A stretch of 17,752 nucleotides of DNA from JAJBWD01 sp041670885 (GTDB taxonomy: Bacteria; Bacillota; Clostridia; Clostridiales; Clostridiaceae): positions 1 to 17,752 of the forward strand of contig JBAXYJ010000029.1 of NCBI GenBank assembly GCA_041670885.1, written 5' to 3'. Positions 6,036-13,332 of this stretch are shown here, one piece after another (the first letter of the stretch is position 1; the number at the start of each line of letters is the position of its first letter). A program made the translations under genes and the position numbers. The notes beneath the pieces were generated by a model, which saw only the letters and a program-made list of their open reading frames with translations, had not been told where the DNA came from and ran no database searches.

Positions 6036-7616
6036 TTACTCTCCCAAATATTCCATGTATGTCATCTTCTTGTCTATTATTCCGTCTTTAGTTATTTCAA
6101 TTATTCTGTTTGCTATGGTGTCTATGAACTGATGGTCATGGGATGAAAAAAGCACATTGCTTTTAAAGTCTATCAGACCGTTATTTACAGCAGTTATTGA
6201 CTCCAGGTCCAGATGGTTTGTTGGTTCGTCCAGCATTAAAACGTTGGCACTAGACAGCATCATCCTAGACAGCATACACCTAACTCTCTCTCCTCCAGAT
6301 AAAACCTTAGCTTCCTTAAGTGCCTCTTCTCCTGAAAATAACATTCTTCCAAGGAATCCTCTAAGATAGCTTTCTGATTTTTCTTCTGAAAACTGTCTCA
6401 TCCAGTCTACTAAGGACAAATCGCAGTCATTGAAAAACTCAGAGTTGTCTGATGGAAAATATGCCTTAGTTATGGTAACTCCCCATTTAATTTCTCCGCT
6501 GTCAGGTTCCATTTCTCCGCTTAAAATCTTAAACAGAACTGTCTTTGCCGCACTGTTTTCTCCTACAAAGGCAATTTTATCTTCCTTGTTTACTATGAAG
6601 CTGATATTATTTAAAATTAATTCTCCGTCTATGGTTTTACAAAGACCGTCAACCCTTAAAATGTCATTTCCAACTTCTCTTTCAGGTTTAAAACCAACAA
6701 ATGGGTACTTCCTGCTGGAGGGCTGAATTTCATCTAAGGAAATCTTATCAAGCAGTTTCTTTCTTGATGTTGCCTGTTTTGATTTTGAAGCATTGGCACT
6801 AAACCTAGCAATAAATGCCTGCAGATCTTTAATCTTATCCTCTTTTTTCTTATTCTGATCCTTCATAAGGGAAAGAGCCAATTGGCTTGACTCATACCAA
6901 AAATCATAGTTTCCTGTATATAGTTTAATTTTTCCAAAATCCACGTCTGTCATATGGGTACAAACGTTATTTAAAAAGTGTCTGTCATGGGATACTACAA
7001 TGACTGTTCCTTCAAAGTTTATCAAAAACTCCTCCAGCCAGCTGATTGATTTCAAGTCAAGATGGTTTGTAGGCTCGTCCAGGATAAGTATCCCCGGTTT
7101 TCCAAACAGAGCTTGAGCAAGAAGAACTTTTACTTTTTCAGGTCCGGTTAAGTCTGCCATCATCTTTCCCTGAAGATCATTTCCGATTCCTAATCCCTGA
7201 AGCAGTGTTTGGGCTTCAGATTCAGCTTCCCAGCCGTTAAGATCTGCAAATTCTCCCTCCAGTTCTGAGGCTTTTATTCCATCCTCGTCGCTAAAATCAG
7301 GTTTAGCATATAGCTCATCTTTTTCCTTCATTATTTCATATATCCTGATGTTTCCCATAATTACAGTTTCTAAAACATTAAACTCATCGTATTTAAAATG
7401 ATCCTGCTCTAAAACTGACATTCTAGCACCAGAAGCTATAGATACGTCTCCCGTGTTTGGGTCTAATTCTCCTGATAAAATTCTTAAAAATGTACTTTTC
7501 CCGGCACCATTGGCTCCAATGACTCCGTAGCAATTGCCGGGGATGAATTTTATATTAACGTCTTTAAATAATTGTCTTCCCCCAAATCTGAGGCTTACAT
7601 TAGTTACTGTTATCAC
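6036..7616 (-). CDS. ABC-F family ATPase (YbiT/YkpA-like)
   Basis: 526 residues with two ABC domains in one chain and no membrane span, as in ABC-F proteins that act on the ribosome or in antibiotic resistance. Domain 1 has Walker A GANGAGKS (34-41) and LILDEPTNHLD; domain 2 has VLSGGERVR and LMLDEPTNHLD; a Lys-rich linker joins them. Two motifs are degenerate: the first signature reads LTGPEKVK rather than LSGGxKxK, and the second Walker A reads GENSAAKT. The GTG at 7616 gives the N-terminus MITVTNVSLRFGG usual for this group and has AGGGA upstream; an in-frame TTG at 7634 is less likely. A specific role cannot be read from the sequence. Confidence 0.9.
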   Translation of the reverse strand: MITVTNVSLRFGGRQLFKDVNIKFIPGNCYGVIGANGAGKSTFLRILSGELDPNTGDVSIASGARMSVLEQDHFKYDEFNVLETVIMGNIRIYEIMKEKDELYAKPDFSDEDGIKASELEGEFADLNGWEAESEAQTLLQGLGIGNDLQGKMMADLTGPEKVKVLLAQALFGKPGILILDEPTNHLDLKSISWLEEFLINFEGTVIVVSHDRHFLNNVCTHMTDVDFGKIKLYTGNYDFWYESSQLALSLMKDQNKKKEDKIKDLQAFIARFSANASKSKQATSRKKLLDKISLDEIQPSSRKYPFVGFKPEREVGNDILRVDGLCKTIDGELILNNISFIVNKEDKIAFVGENSAAKTVLFKILSGEMEPDSGEIKWGVTITKAYFPSDNSEFFNDCDLSLVDWMRQFSEEKSESYLRGFLGRMLFSGEEALKEAKVLSGGERVRCMLSRMMLSSANVLMLDEPTNHLDLESITAVNNGLIDFKSNVLFSSHDHQFIDTIANRIIEITKDGIIDKKMTYMEYLGE

Positions 7617-7656
7617 GCAATTCCCTACTTTCAATAAAATTTATGCATACTGCGAG

Positions 7657-7662
7657 ATTATA
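7657..7662 (-). promoter_or_regulatory. Probable -10 box of the ABC-F gene
   Basis: Read leftward, a consensus TATAAT lies about 40 nt before the GTG start. The -35 region is weak, with no clear TTGACA at the right distance. Confidence 0.4.
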
Positions 7663-7705
7663 TCATATTTATAAGAAATTTTCACTAATTATAAAATTTT
7701 TTTTA

Positions 7706-7734
7706 TTGACCAAATGAATTCTTAAGGGTATAAT
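7706..7734 (+). promoter_or_regulatory. Promoter of the DEAD-box helicase gene
   Basis: TTGACC (7706-7711) and a perfect TATAAT (7729-7734) are 17 bp apart. The roughly 55-nt leader contains a 6-bp hairpin (AGACTA 7745-7750, TAGTCT 7763-7768). Confidence 0.8.
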
Positions 7735-7795
7735 CCATGGTTACAGACTAGATTATATAAAATAGTCTATTATTTTACAATATAAGAGGTATGAA

Positions 7796-9241
7796 ATGGG
7801 AAATGTAAGTTTTGACAGCTTTAAGATAAATTCAAATATATTAGAAGCCATAGAAAAATTAGGCTTTAAAAATCCCTCAGAGGTGCAGGAAAAGGTAATT
7901 CCGTTAATCCTGTCTGGTAAGGATGTTATAGTAAAATCAGAAACAGGCAGCGGCAAAACAGCATCCTATGGCATTCCAATATGCCAGAGGGTTGTAATTG
8001 AAGAGAAAAGCCCTCAGGCCTTAGTCCTTACCCCTACCAGGGAGCTGGCAATACAGGTTAAAGAGGATATAGGAAGTATCGGCAGGTTTGATAAAATAAG
8101 GTGTGAAGCCATATATGGAAAGCAGCCAATGTCTCTTCAAATAAGAGAGCTAAAACAGAGAATCCACGTTATTGCGGGCACCCCGGGAAGGCTACAGGAT
8201 CATATAGACAGGGGAACTATTGATCTTAGCAAAATTAAATATCTTGTAATCGATGAGGCTGACAAGATGTTTAATATGGGCTTCATAGATCAGGTGGAGG
8301 GCATACTTAAGAAGCTTCCAAGCAACCAGATAACTGCGCTTTTTTCAGCGACTATGGATTATGAAATAGAAACTCTTACTGAAAAATACATGATTAAACC
8401 TGTGAAGGTGGATATCAGTGATGAAAATTTAACTGTAGATAAGATAGACCAGCATTATTACAGGGCTTCTTTAAATGAAAAATTTAGTCTTTTGCTAAAC
8501 GTTTTATATTCTGAAAACCCTGACAGCATGATTTTATTTTGCAATACTAAAGAGGCAGTTGATAACCTTACATCTAAACTAAAAGATTTAGGCTACCCTT
8601 GCAGAAGTATTCACGGCGGTATGGAACAAAAAGACAGGATATCCACAATGAAAGATTTTAAAAGGGGAGAGTTCCCTATTTTAGCTGCAACAGATGTGGC
8701 TGCCAGAGGAATTGATATTGAGGATATTTCTCATATAATAAATTATGATGTTCCCATGGAAAAGGAAAGCTATGTACATAGAATAGGAAGAACCGGAAGA
8801 GCCGGAAGGGGCGGTACTGCAATATCTCTTGTTTTCCCCTGGGAAATTAAATTTTTACAGCAGATTGAGGAATATATAGGCCTAAAGATAGAAGAAAAGG
8901 CTGCACCTGACTTAGAAGAGACTGAAAAGGGTAAGACTATATTTGAAAATAAGATGAAGTCTAAGCCAAAGCTTAAAGAAGACAAGAGTGAAAACTTAAA
9001 TTCTGAAATTACTAAATTATATATAAATTCCGGAAAGAAGAAAAAGCTGAGACCCGGAGATATTGTTGGAGCTATAACCGGCATTGATGGTATTGAAGCT
9101 GAGAATATCGGTATAATTGATATTCTTGATTATATTTCCTATGTGGAAATATTAAATGGAAAAGGGGAGCTTGTTTTAAAAGAGCTGCAGCATACTCCTA
9201 TAAAGGGAAAGATTGTTAAGGTTCAGAGAGCTAAGGAATAA
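7796..9241 (+). CDS. dbpA: DEAD-box RNA helicase, DbpA/YxiN type
   Basis: 481 residues. Helicase motifs appear in order: Q-motif (F8...Q31), motif I SETGSGKT (48-55), TPTREL, GTPGRL, DEAD (153-156), SAT (184-186), then TDVAARGID and HRIGRTGRAGRGG. A charged Lys/Glu linker (about 370-400) leads to a C-terminal domain of about 80 residues containing LRPGDIVGAITGIDGIEA, which matches the DbpA RNA-binding domain. DbpA and B. subtilis YxiN use this domain to bind hairpin 92 of 23S rRNA during large-subunit assembly, and their length is nearly the same. The ATG at 7796 follows AGAGGT; an ATG five nt earlier is out of frame and stops after five codons. Confidence 0.93.
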   Translation: MGNVSFDSFKINSNILEAIEKLGFKNPSEVQEKVIPLILSGKDVIVKSETGSGKTASYGIPICQRVVIEEKSPQALVLTPTRELAIQVKEDIGSIGRFDKIRCEAIYGKQPMSLQIRELKQRIHVIAGTPGRLQDHIDRGTIDLSKIKYLVIDEADKMFNMGFIDQVEGILKKLPSNQITALFSATMDYEIETLTEKYMIKPVKVDISDENLTVDKIDQHYYRASLNEKFSLLLNVLYSENPDSMILFCNTKEAVDNLTSKLKDLGYPCRSIHGGMEQKDRISTMKDFKRGEFPILAATDVAARGIDIEDISHIINYDVPMEKESYVHRIGRTGRAGRGGTAISLVFPWEIKFLQQIEEYIGLKIEEKAAPDLEETEKGKTIFENKMKSKPKLKEDKSENLNSEITKLYINSGKKKKLRPGDIVGAITGIDGIEAENIGIIDILDYISYVEILNGKGELVLKELQHTPIKGKIVKVQRAKE

Positions 9242-9302
9242 TTATTCACCTATTATGGGTGGTCACAGTCTTATCAGCATTTTTATATTTCTTTAAATAA
9301 AA

Positions 9303-9324
9303 AATCCAGCCCATGAGCTGGATT
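9303..9324. terminator. Bidirectional terminator between helicase and aspartate kinase genes
   Basis: AATCCAGC (9303-9310) and GCTGGATT (9317-9324) form an 8-bp stem with a 6-nt loop. Read leftward it runs into TTTTTTATTT, a strong terminator for lysC. Read rightward the tract is weaker but still T-rich. Confidence 0.85.
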
Positions 9325-9367
9325 GTATTTATATTATCTGAATGCTTTGATAACTTCCTTCATAAAA

Positions 9368-10681
9368 TTATACAAATTCATTATATATAGCTCTTGTTGC
9401 TTTTTCAAAATCAGCATTCTCAACTCCTACGATAATGTTAATTTCGCTGGAACCTTGATTTATCATTCTTATGTTAATATTATTGTCTCCAAGAGCTTTA
9501 AATATTTTTGCTGATACTCCTTTTCTGCTTATCATTCCTTTCCCAACAGTAGCAATAAGAGCCATATCCTCATATACAACAAGAGAATCAGGCTTTAGCT
9601 GGTCTTCGATTTCATCTAATATGTTATCCAGTTTATCCTTTAGCTCAGACTTTGCTATTACGATAGATACAGTATCTATTCCACAGGGCATGTTTTCAAA
9701 GGAAACACCATTTGCTTCCACAATGGAAAGAAGTTTCCTGCAAAAGCCCAGTTCCTGATTCATCATGGTTTTTTCTATAGCAATTACAGTAAAGTCTTTC
9801 TTTCCTGCAATTCCTGTAATTGCAGACGGATTTTCCTCAAGTGGGTTATTTACGATAAATGTCCCACAGTGGTCAGGCTGGTTTGTATTCTTTATGTTTA
9901 TCGGAATCTCTGCTCTTCTTACCGGAAATACTGATTCTTCGTGAAGGACGGTAGCTCCCATATAGGAAAGCTCTCTCAGCTCTCTATATGTAATTTCTTT
10001 TATATTTTTTGGGTTTTTAACAATTCTTGGGTCAGCCATTAGAAAGCCTGAAACGTCTGTCCAGTTTTCGTAAAGAGCAGCTTCAACTCCGCAGGAAATA
10101 ATAGCACCGGTAATATCGGAGCCCCCTCTGGAAAATGTCTTTATCTCGCCAGTATACGATTTTCCGTAAAACCCTGGGATGACTGCATTTTCTAAAGGAC
10201 CCAGCTTCTCATTTATTAATTCATAGGTTTTCTTATCATCTAATCTGCCTCTTTTATTAAAAAGGATTATATCCGCTGCATCAATAAAGTTGAAATTTAA
10301 ATACTTGGCCAGAATAAGGCCGTTTAAATATTCACCCCGGCTGGCAGTATAATCAGAGGCCGCTCCTGCTGCAATTTTATGCTGCACTTCATTAAGATAA
10401 GGAGAAATATCAAAATCCAGCTTCAAGTCAGATATTATTTCTTTATATCGGCTGCTTATTATCTTAAATACATCCTCAAATGGTATTTTCTGCTGTACAT
10501 GGCTTTGGCACAGATAAAGAAGGTCTGTTATTTTATAATCCTTGACAAATCTTTTTCCCGGTGCTGATGGAACTACAAATTTTCTTTTATTATCTGACAT
10601 TATTATATTTTTGACTTTTTTGAACTGATTGCTGTCAGACAGTGAACTTCCTCCAAATTTTGCTACAACTATTTCACTCAC
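9368..10681 (-). CDS. lysC: Aspartate kinase (aspartokinase)
   Basis: 437 residues. It phosphorylates aspartate, the first step toward lysine, diaminopimelate, threonine and methionine. The amino-acid kinase domain begins with KFGGSSLS (8-15) and includes FSRGGSDITGA and WTDVSGFLMADPRIV. After about residue 295 come two ACT domains (ITGIAGKKDFTVIAIEK and ALIATVGKGMISRKGVSAKIFKAL), which normally bind the inhibiting amino acid. The GTG start at 10681 has GAGGGG 7 nt upstream and gives the N-terminus MSEIVVAKFGG; a longer frame to 10759 is rejected because the -35 and -10 boxes lie in it. It is monocistronic, flanked by a promoter and terminator. No lysine riboswitch is present; the leader is only about 45 nt. 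Confidence 0.95.
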   Translation of the reverse strand: MSEIVVAKFGGSSLSDSNQFKKVKNIIMSDNKRKFVVPSAPGKRFVKDYKITDLLYLCQSHVQQKIPFEDVFKIISSRYKEIISDLKLDFDISPYLNEVQHKIAAGAASDYTASRGEYLNGLILAKYLNFNFIDAADIILFNKRGRLDDKKTYELINEKLGPLENAVIPGFYGKSYTGEIKTFSRGGSDITGAIISCGVEAALYENWTDVSGFLMADPRIVKNPKNIKEITYRELRELSYMGATVLHEESVFPVRRAEIPINIKNTNQPDHCGTFIVNNPLEENPSAITGIAGKKDFTVIAIEKTMMNQELGFCRKLLSIVEANGVSFENMPCGIDTVSIVIAKSELKDKLDNILDEIEDQLKPDSLVVYEDMALIATVGKGMISRKGVSAKIFKALGDNNINIRMINQGSSEINIIVGVENADFEKATRAIYNEFV

Positions 10682-10682
10682 G

Positions 10683-10706
10683 TTAAAACCCCTCATTTGT
10701 GTATTT
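10683..10706 (-). repeat. Copy A of an inverted 23-24 bp repeat (lysC translation start region)
   Basis: Read leftward, this 24-nt sequence includes the lysC ribosome site and has the core CAAATGAGGGG. It is nearly identical (one substitution, one indel) to 10871-10893 read rightward. Confidence 0.6.
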
Positions 10707-10730
10707 TTATTCAAAAAATAAATTATTAAT

Positions 10731-10759
10731 ACTATATCAGAAATGCAATTTGTTTTCAA
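10731..10759 (-). promoter_or_regulatory. Promoter of the aspartate kinase gene
   Basis: Read leftward, TTGAAA (10759-10754) and TATAGT (10736-10731) are 17 bp apart, placing transcription start near 10724. Confidence 0.7.
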
Positions 10760-10870
10760 TAAAAATTCATATTCAAGTAACGTTTACATTCATATTTATT
10801 TTATAACCAAAAATAAAACGATAACTGTTTTATTTAAAATATGTTAAAATTAATTAGAACATAAAACCAT

Positions 10871-10893
10871 AAATACCAAATGAGGGGATTTAA
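10871..10893 (+). repeat. Copy B of the inverted 23-24 bp repeat
   Basis: The core CAAATGAGGGG, with flanks AAATAC and TTTAA, repeats the lysC ribosome-site region in the opposite orientation. No gene follows it: the frame stops after nine codons (MRGFNNLKI). The lysC leader also reads MRGFN before its GTG start, so this looks like a vestige of a duplication/inversion or a shared control site. Confidence 0.55.
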
Positions 10894-10912
10894 TAATTTG
10901 AAAATTTAAATC

Positions 10913-10928
10913 TTCAGCTTAAGCTGAA
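10913..10928. promoter_or_regulatory. 16-bp perfect palindrome upstream of the SDR gene
   Basis: TTCAGCTT followed directly by AAGCTGAA forms a perfect dyad with no spacer. It ends 45 bp before the SDR start. It may be an operator for a dimeric regulator; nothing in the window identifies that regulator. Confidence 0.4.
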
Positions 10929-10933
10929 AAGCA

Positions 10934-10950
10934 ATTATGCAATTTCCTTA
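10934..10950 (+). repeat. Solo copy of the MITE end sequence
   Basis: ATTATGCAATTTCCTTA is an exact copy of the right end of the element at 13333-13438; the identity runs one base further, to 10951. No matching left end is seen within about 150 bp upstream. It sits 23 bp before the SDR start codon. Confidence 0.7.
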
Positions 10951-10973
10951 AATAATAAAGAAAGGTGATAACA

Positions 10974-12188
10974 ATGCTGATAGAAAAAAGTAATCTGTCA
11001 AAAAACTGCTTACATGATAAGGTAATACTTGTAACAGGAGGGGGAGGAGGAATTGGATTAGAAACTGTAAAGGCATTAGCATATCTTAATGCTAAAGTTA
11101 TTATTGCAGAAATAAATAAAGAAAAAGGGATATATGCTGAAGAAAGCATAAATAAAGAATTAAATTCAAATCTGGTTCATTTTATTCATACTGATATAAG
11201 TGACGCAAAGCAAATAGACAGATTATATACCTATATTAAAACTAATTTTAAGCATTTAGACGTTATTTTAAATAATGCGGTAATAACACCCTTAGGTGAA
11301 GTTGAAAAAGTCAGTATTGATGATTGGGATAAAAGTTATTCTGTTAATTTACGAGGCCCCATACTTTTAATTAAGAAATTTTTACCTGACATGAAAAAAA
11401 GAAATTCCGGCACTATTGTATTTGTTCCTTCCTCCGGAGCAGCTCCATATATGGGGGCTTATGAAATTTTTAAAACTTCACAGGTTGAGCTATGTAATAC
11501 TCTGGCAGGAGAACTTGAAAATACAAGTATCATAACTTATTCCATCGGGCCGGGTCTTGTGAAGACAGATACAGCAAAAAAAGCAATAGAAACAGTTTCA
11601 AAGTTAATGAATATAACAATGGATGAGTTTTATAAAATGAATGAAAACCATATTATAGATGAAGAAACTGCAGGTACAGGTTTTGCTGTTTCTATAGCTC
11701 TTGCTGCCAGATATAACGGACTGGAAATAGGATCCATTCAGGCTCTCATTGATGGAGGGTTATTTAAAGAAGAGGAAAAAAAGGAAGTATCAATGGAGTT
11801 AACGCCAAATATGCAAAAGGAATTGAAGTTAATATTGATGAATATTATTAAAACTTATGAGGAACAGTATAAGGGCTGGATGGAAAGAAACATTTTTGAA
11901 AGACAGTGGGTTTTGCGGGATTTCAAAAAAACAATGGGCAGATCAGCAGATGAGGTTTTAAACTCTCTGGAATATTTAGAAAAATCAGCTGAAATTAATG
12001 ATATTAACCAGGTTTTAAATAACAAAAATATATTTATTGATTTGAAAAAATACTATGAAAGGCAATATAAATTGCTGCTGAGCTACGAGAAAAATTCTGA
12101 AAAGCTTAAAGAAAGCTGGGAGTATATTAATTCCTGGATATTTGATATAGATTCAATTTTAAATATTTTAAGTGATAATATAAATTAA
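10974..12188 (+). CDS. SDR-family oxidoreductase with ~140-residue helical C-terminal extension
   Basis: 404 residues. The first 260 are a classical short-chain dehydrogenase/reductase: nucleotide-binding TGGGGGIG (21-28), D74 in TDIS, NNAV (100-103, usually NNAG), catalytic S153/S154 and Y163-x3-K167, and GPGLVKTDT. The Ser-to-Tyr spacing is about three or four residues shorter than usual. From about 264 to 404 a charged, aromatic, probably helical tail is added, with Trp/Tyr/Lys/Glu-rich segments; SDRs normally end near 250, and I do not recognise this tail. The ATG at 10974 follows AAAGGTG; an in-frame GTG at 10965 overlaps that ribosome site. The HAD gene follows 10 bp downstream, suggesting a shared substrate pathway that cannot be named. 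Confidence 0.85.
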   Translation: MLIEKSNLSKNCLHDKVILVTGGGGGIGLETVKALAYLNAKVIIAEINKEKGIYAEESINKELNSNLVHFIHTDISDAKQIDRLYTYIKTNFKHLDVILNNAVITPLGEVEKVSIDDWDKSYSVNLRGPILLIKKFLPDMKKRNSGTIVFVPSSGAAPYMGAYEIFKTSQVELCNTLAGELENTSIITYSIGPGLVKTDTAKKAIETVSKLMNITMDEFYKMNENHIIDEETAGTGFAVSIALAARYNGLEIGSIQALIDGGLFKEEEKKEVSMELTPNMQKELKLILMNIIKTYEEQYKGWMERNIFERQWVLRDFKKTMGRSADEVLNSLEYLEKSAEINDINQVLNNKNIFIDLKKYYERQYKLLLSYEKNSEKLKESWEYINSWIFDIDSILNILSDNIN

Positions 12189-12198
12189 GGAGATATAC

Positions 12199-12903
12199 AT
12201 GAAAACAGGAAATATAAAAGCTATATTGTTTGACTCAGGAAGAACTCTGAATATTCCAAGGACAGGCTATTGGTTTATAACACCTGAATTTTTTAATATT
12301 GTCCACAAAGACAAGCTCCCTGAAAATCAGGAAATATTAGAAAATGCTATGGCTGAAGCCGTAAGTTTTATAGATAAAATTAAGTATGTAAAAACAGAAA
12401 AAGAAGAATATCTGATGTTCAAGGAGTTTTACAAAATTTTTCTTATCAAGGCAGGTTATCCCGAAATAAGCGATAATATTATAGATGCTTTGGCAAAAGA
12501 TAATGTATATAATGATGATAAATTTTTATTTTTTGATGATGTAGAGCCTTCATTGAAATTACTTAATGAGAAATATAAACTGGGAGTAGTGTCAGACACC
12601 TGGCCCTCTTTAGAAAGAGTTTTTATTAATAAAGGGCTTATGAAATACTTTTCCGTATTTATAATGTCCTCAATATATGGATCATGTAAATCAGAAAAAC
12701 TGCTGTTTAAGATTGCACTGGAAAAATTAAATATAAAGCCATCTCAAGCTGTATTTATTGATGATAGTGAGAGTAATTTAATAGCAGCTGAGAAGTTTGG
12801 CCTTATTCCCATACTGATAGACAGATATGAAACAGAGGACTTAGTAAGCAGATTTCCAATCATAAAATCCTTAGCAGAATTGAGCAAAGTATTAAACTTA
12901 TAA
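12199..12903 (+). CDS. HAD-superfamily hydrolase-like protein with altered motif I
   Basis: 234 residues of the subclass I HAD fold with an alpha-helical cap (about 20-110). Motif I reads FDSGRTL: the nucleophile D12 is present, but position 14, normally the acid/base Asp of phosphatases (DxDxT), is Gly. Motif II is S132 in VVSDTW, motif III is K164 in GSCKSEKLLF, and motif IV is D188-D189 in FIDDSESN. Phosphatase activity is therefore doubtful, and another HAD chemistry or a binding role is possible. AAGGAG precedes the ATG, 10 bp after the SDR stop, so the two are almost certainly co-transcribed. Substrate unknown. Confidence 0.85.
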   Translation: MKTGNIKAILFDSGRTLNIPRTGYWFITPEFFNIVHKDKLPENQEILENAMAEAVSFIDKIKYVKTEKEEYLMFKEFYKIFLIKAGYPEISDNIIDALAKDNVYNDDKFLFFDDVEPSLKLLNEKYKLGVVSDTWPSLERVFINKGLMKYFSVFIMSSIYGSCKSEKLLFKIALEKLNIKPSQAVFIDDSESNLIAAEKFGLIPILIDRYETEDLVSRFPIIKSLAELSKVLNL

Positions 12904-12917
12904 CATATGTAATTTGA

Positions 12918-12947
12918 TTGACAAATCTATAAACAATGCTTTAATAT
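12918..12947 (+). promoter_or_regulatory. Promoter of the arsR-type regulator gene
   Basis: TTGACA (12918-12923) and TAATAT (12942-12947) are separated by 18 bp. The -10 box runs directly into the dyad at 12947-12976. Confidence 0.75.
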
Positions 12948-12976
12948 AAATATATAACAAATTGCTAATATACTTA
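12947..12976. promoter_or_regulatory. Candidate ArsR operator, copy 1
   Basis: An imperfect dyad: TAAATATATAAC, six bases, CTAATATACTTA (9 of 12 positions symmetric). It begins on the last base of the -10 box, so a bound dimer would block transcription initiation. The same sequence, 25 of 30 positions identical, occurs at the rhodanese promoter. Confidence 0.7.
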
Positions 12977-12998
12977 TTGAAATTCAGGAGGAATAATT

Positions 12999-13283
12999 AT
13001 GATGGATAATGTTAAAAATATAGCGGAGCTCTTAAAGGTTTTATCTAATGAAAACAGGTTAATGATTGTCTGCTTCCTGCTTGAAAAAGCGATGACTGTA
13101 AGCGAACTTCACAAAAGAATAGATAATATAACCCAGTCAGCATTGTCCCAGCATTTAGCAATGCTAAAGGCCTATAAAGTTCTGGATTCAAATAAGAGCG
13201 GGCTGTCCATAACTTATTCAATTAAAGATGACAGAATAAGAAATGTAATAAAGGTTTTAAAAGAAAATTACTGCAGTTCATAA
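12999..13283 (+). CDS. ArsR-family regulator, probable SqrR/BigR-like persulfide sensor
   Basis: 94 residues with a winged helix-turn-helix; the recognition helix is in QSALSQHLAMLK (46-57). Cysteines are C25 in the second helix (RLMIVCFLLEK) and C92 near the end of the last helix (KENYCSS). This placement and the 67-residue separation match the C41/C107 and C42/C108 pairs, as I recall them, of SqrR and BigR, which react with persulfides and then release DNA. The metal-binding CVC motif of arsenic/cadmium sensors is absent. GGAGG precedes the ATG; the next codon is also ATG. The gene has its own promoter and terminator. A copy of its putative operator lies at the next operon, which encodes a rhodanese and thiol-redox proteins. 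Sensor type is inferred. Confidence 0.85.
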   Translation: MMDNVKNIAELLKVLSNENRLMIVCFLLEKAMTVSELHKRIDNITQSALSQHLAMLKAYKVLDSNKSGLSITYSIKDDRIRNVIKVLKENYCSS

Positions 13284-13290
13284 TTTGTAT

Positions 13291-13331
13291 AAGATATGTA
13301 AATTAGTAAAAGCTAATGCATATCTTTTTTT
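13291..13331 (+). terminator. Terminator of the regulator gene
   Basis: AAGATATG (13291-13298) pairs with CATATCTT (13319-13326), with an inner ATTAG/CTAAT stem, followed by a T run to 13331. The MITE-like element begins at the end of this tract. Confidence 0.85.
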
Positions 13332-13332
13332 A

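Noticed and set aside
10682..10759. Longer aspartate kinase N-terminus
   Set aside because: The promoter boxes lie in it, and the GTG at 10681 has a GAGGGG site and yields the family N-terminus.
10683..10760. Lysine riboswitch in front of aspartate kinase
   Set aside because: The leader is only about 45 nt and carries none of the conserved L-box sequence.
12999..13283. Arsenic or cadmium resistance repressor
   Set aside because: The metal-site CVC motif is absent and no arsenate reductase, ArsB or metal efflux gene is nearby.
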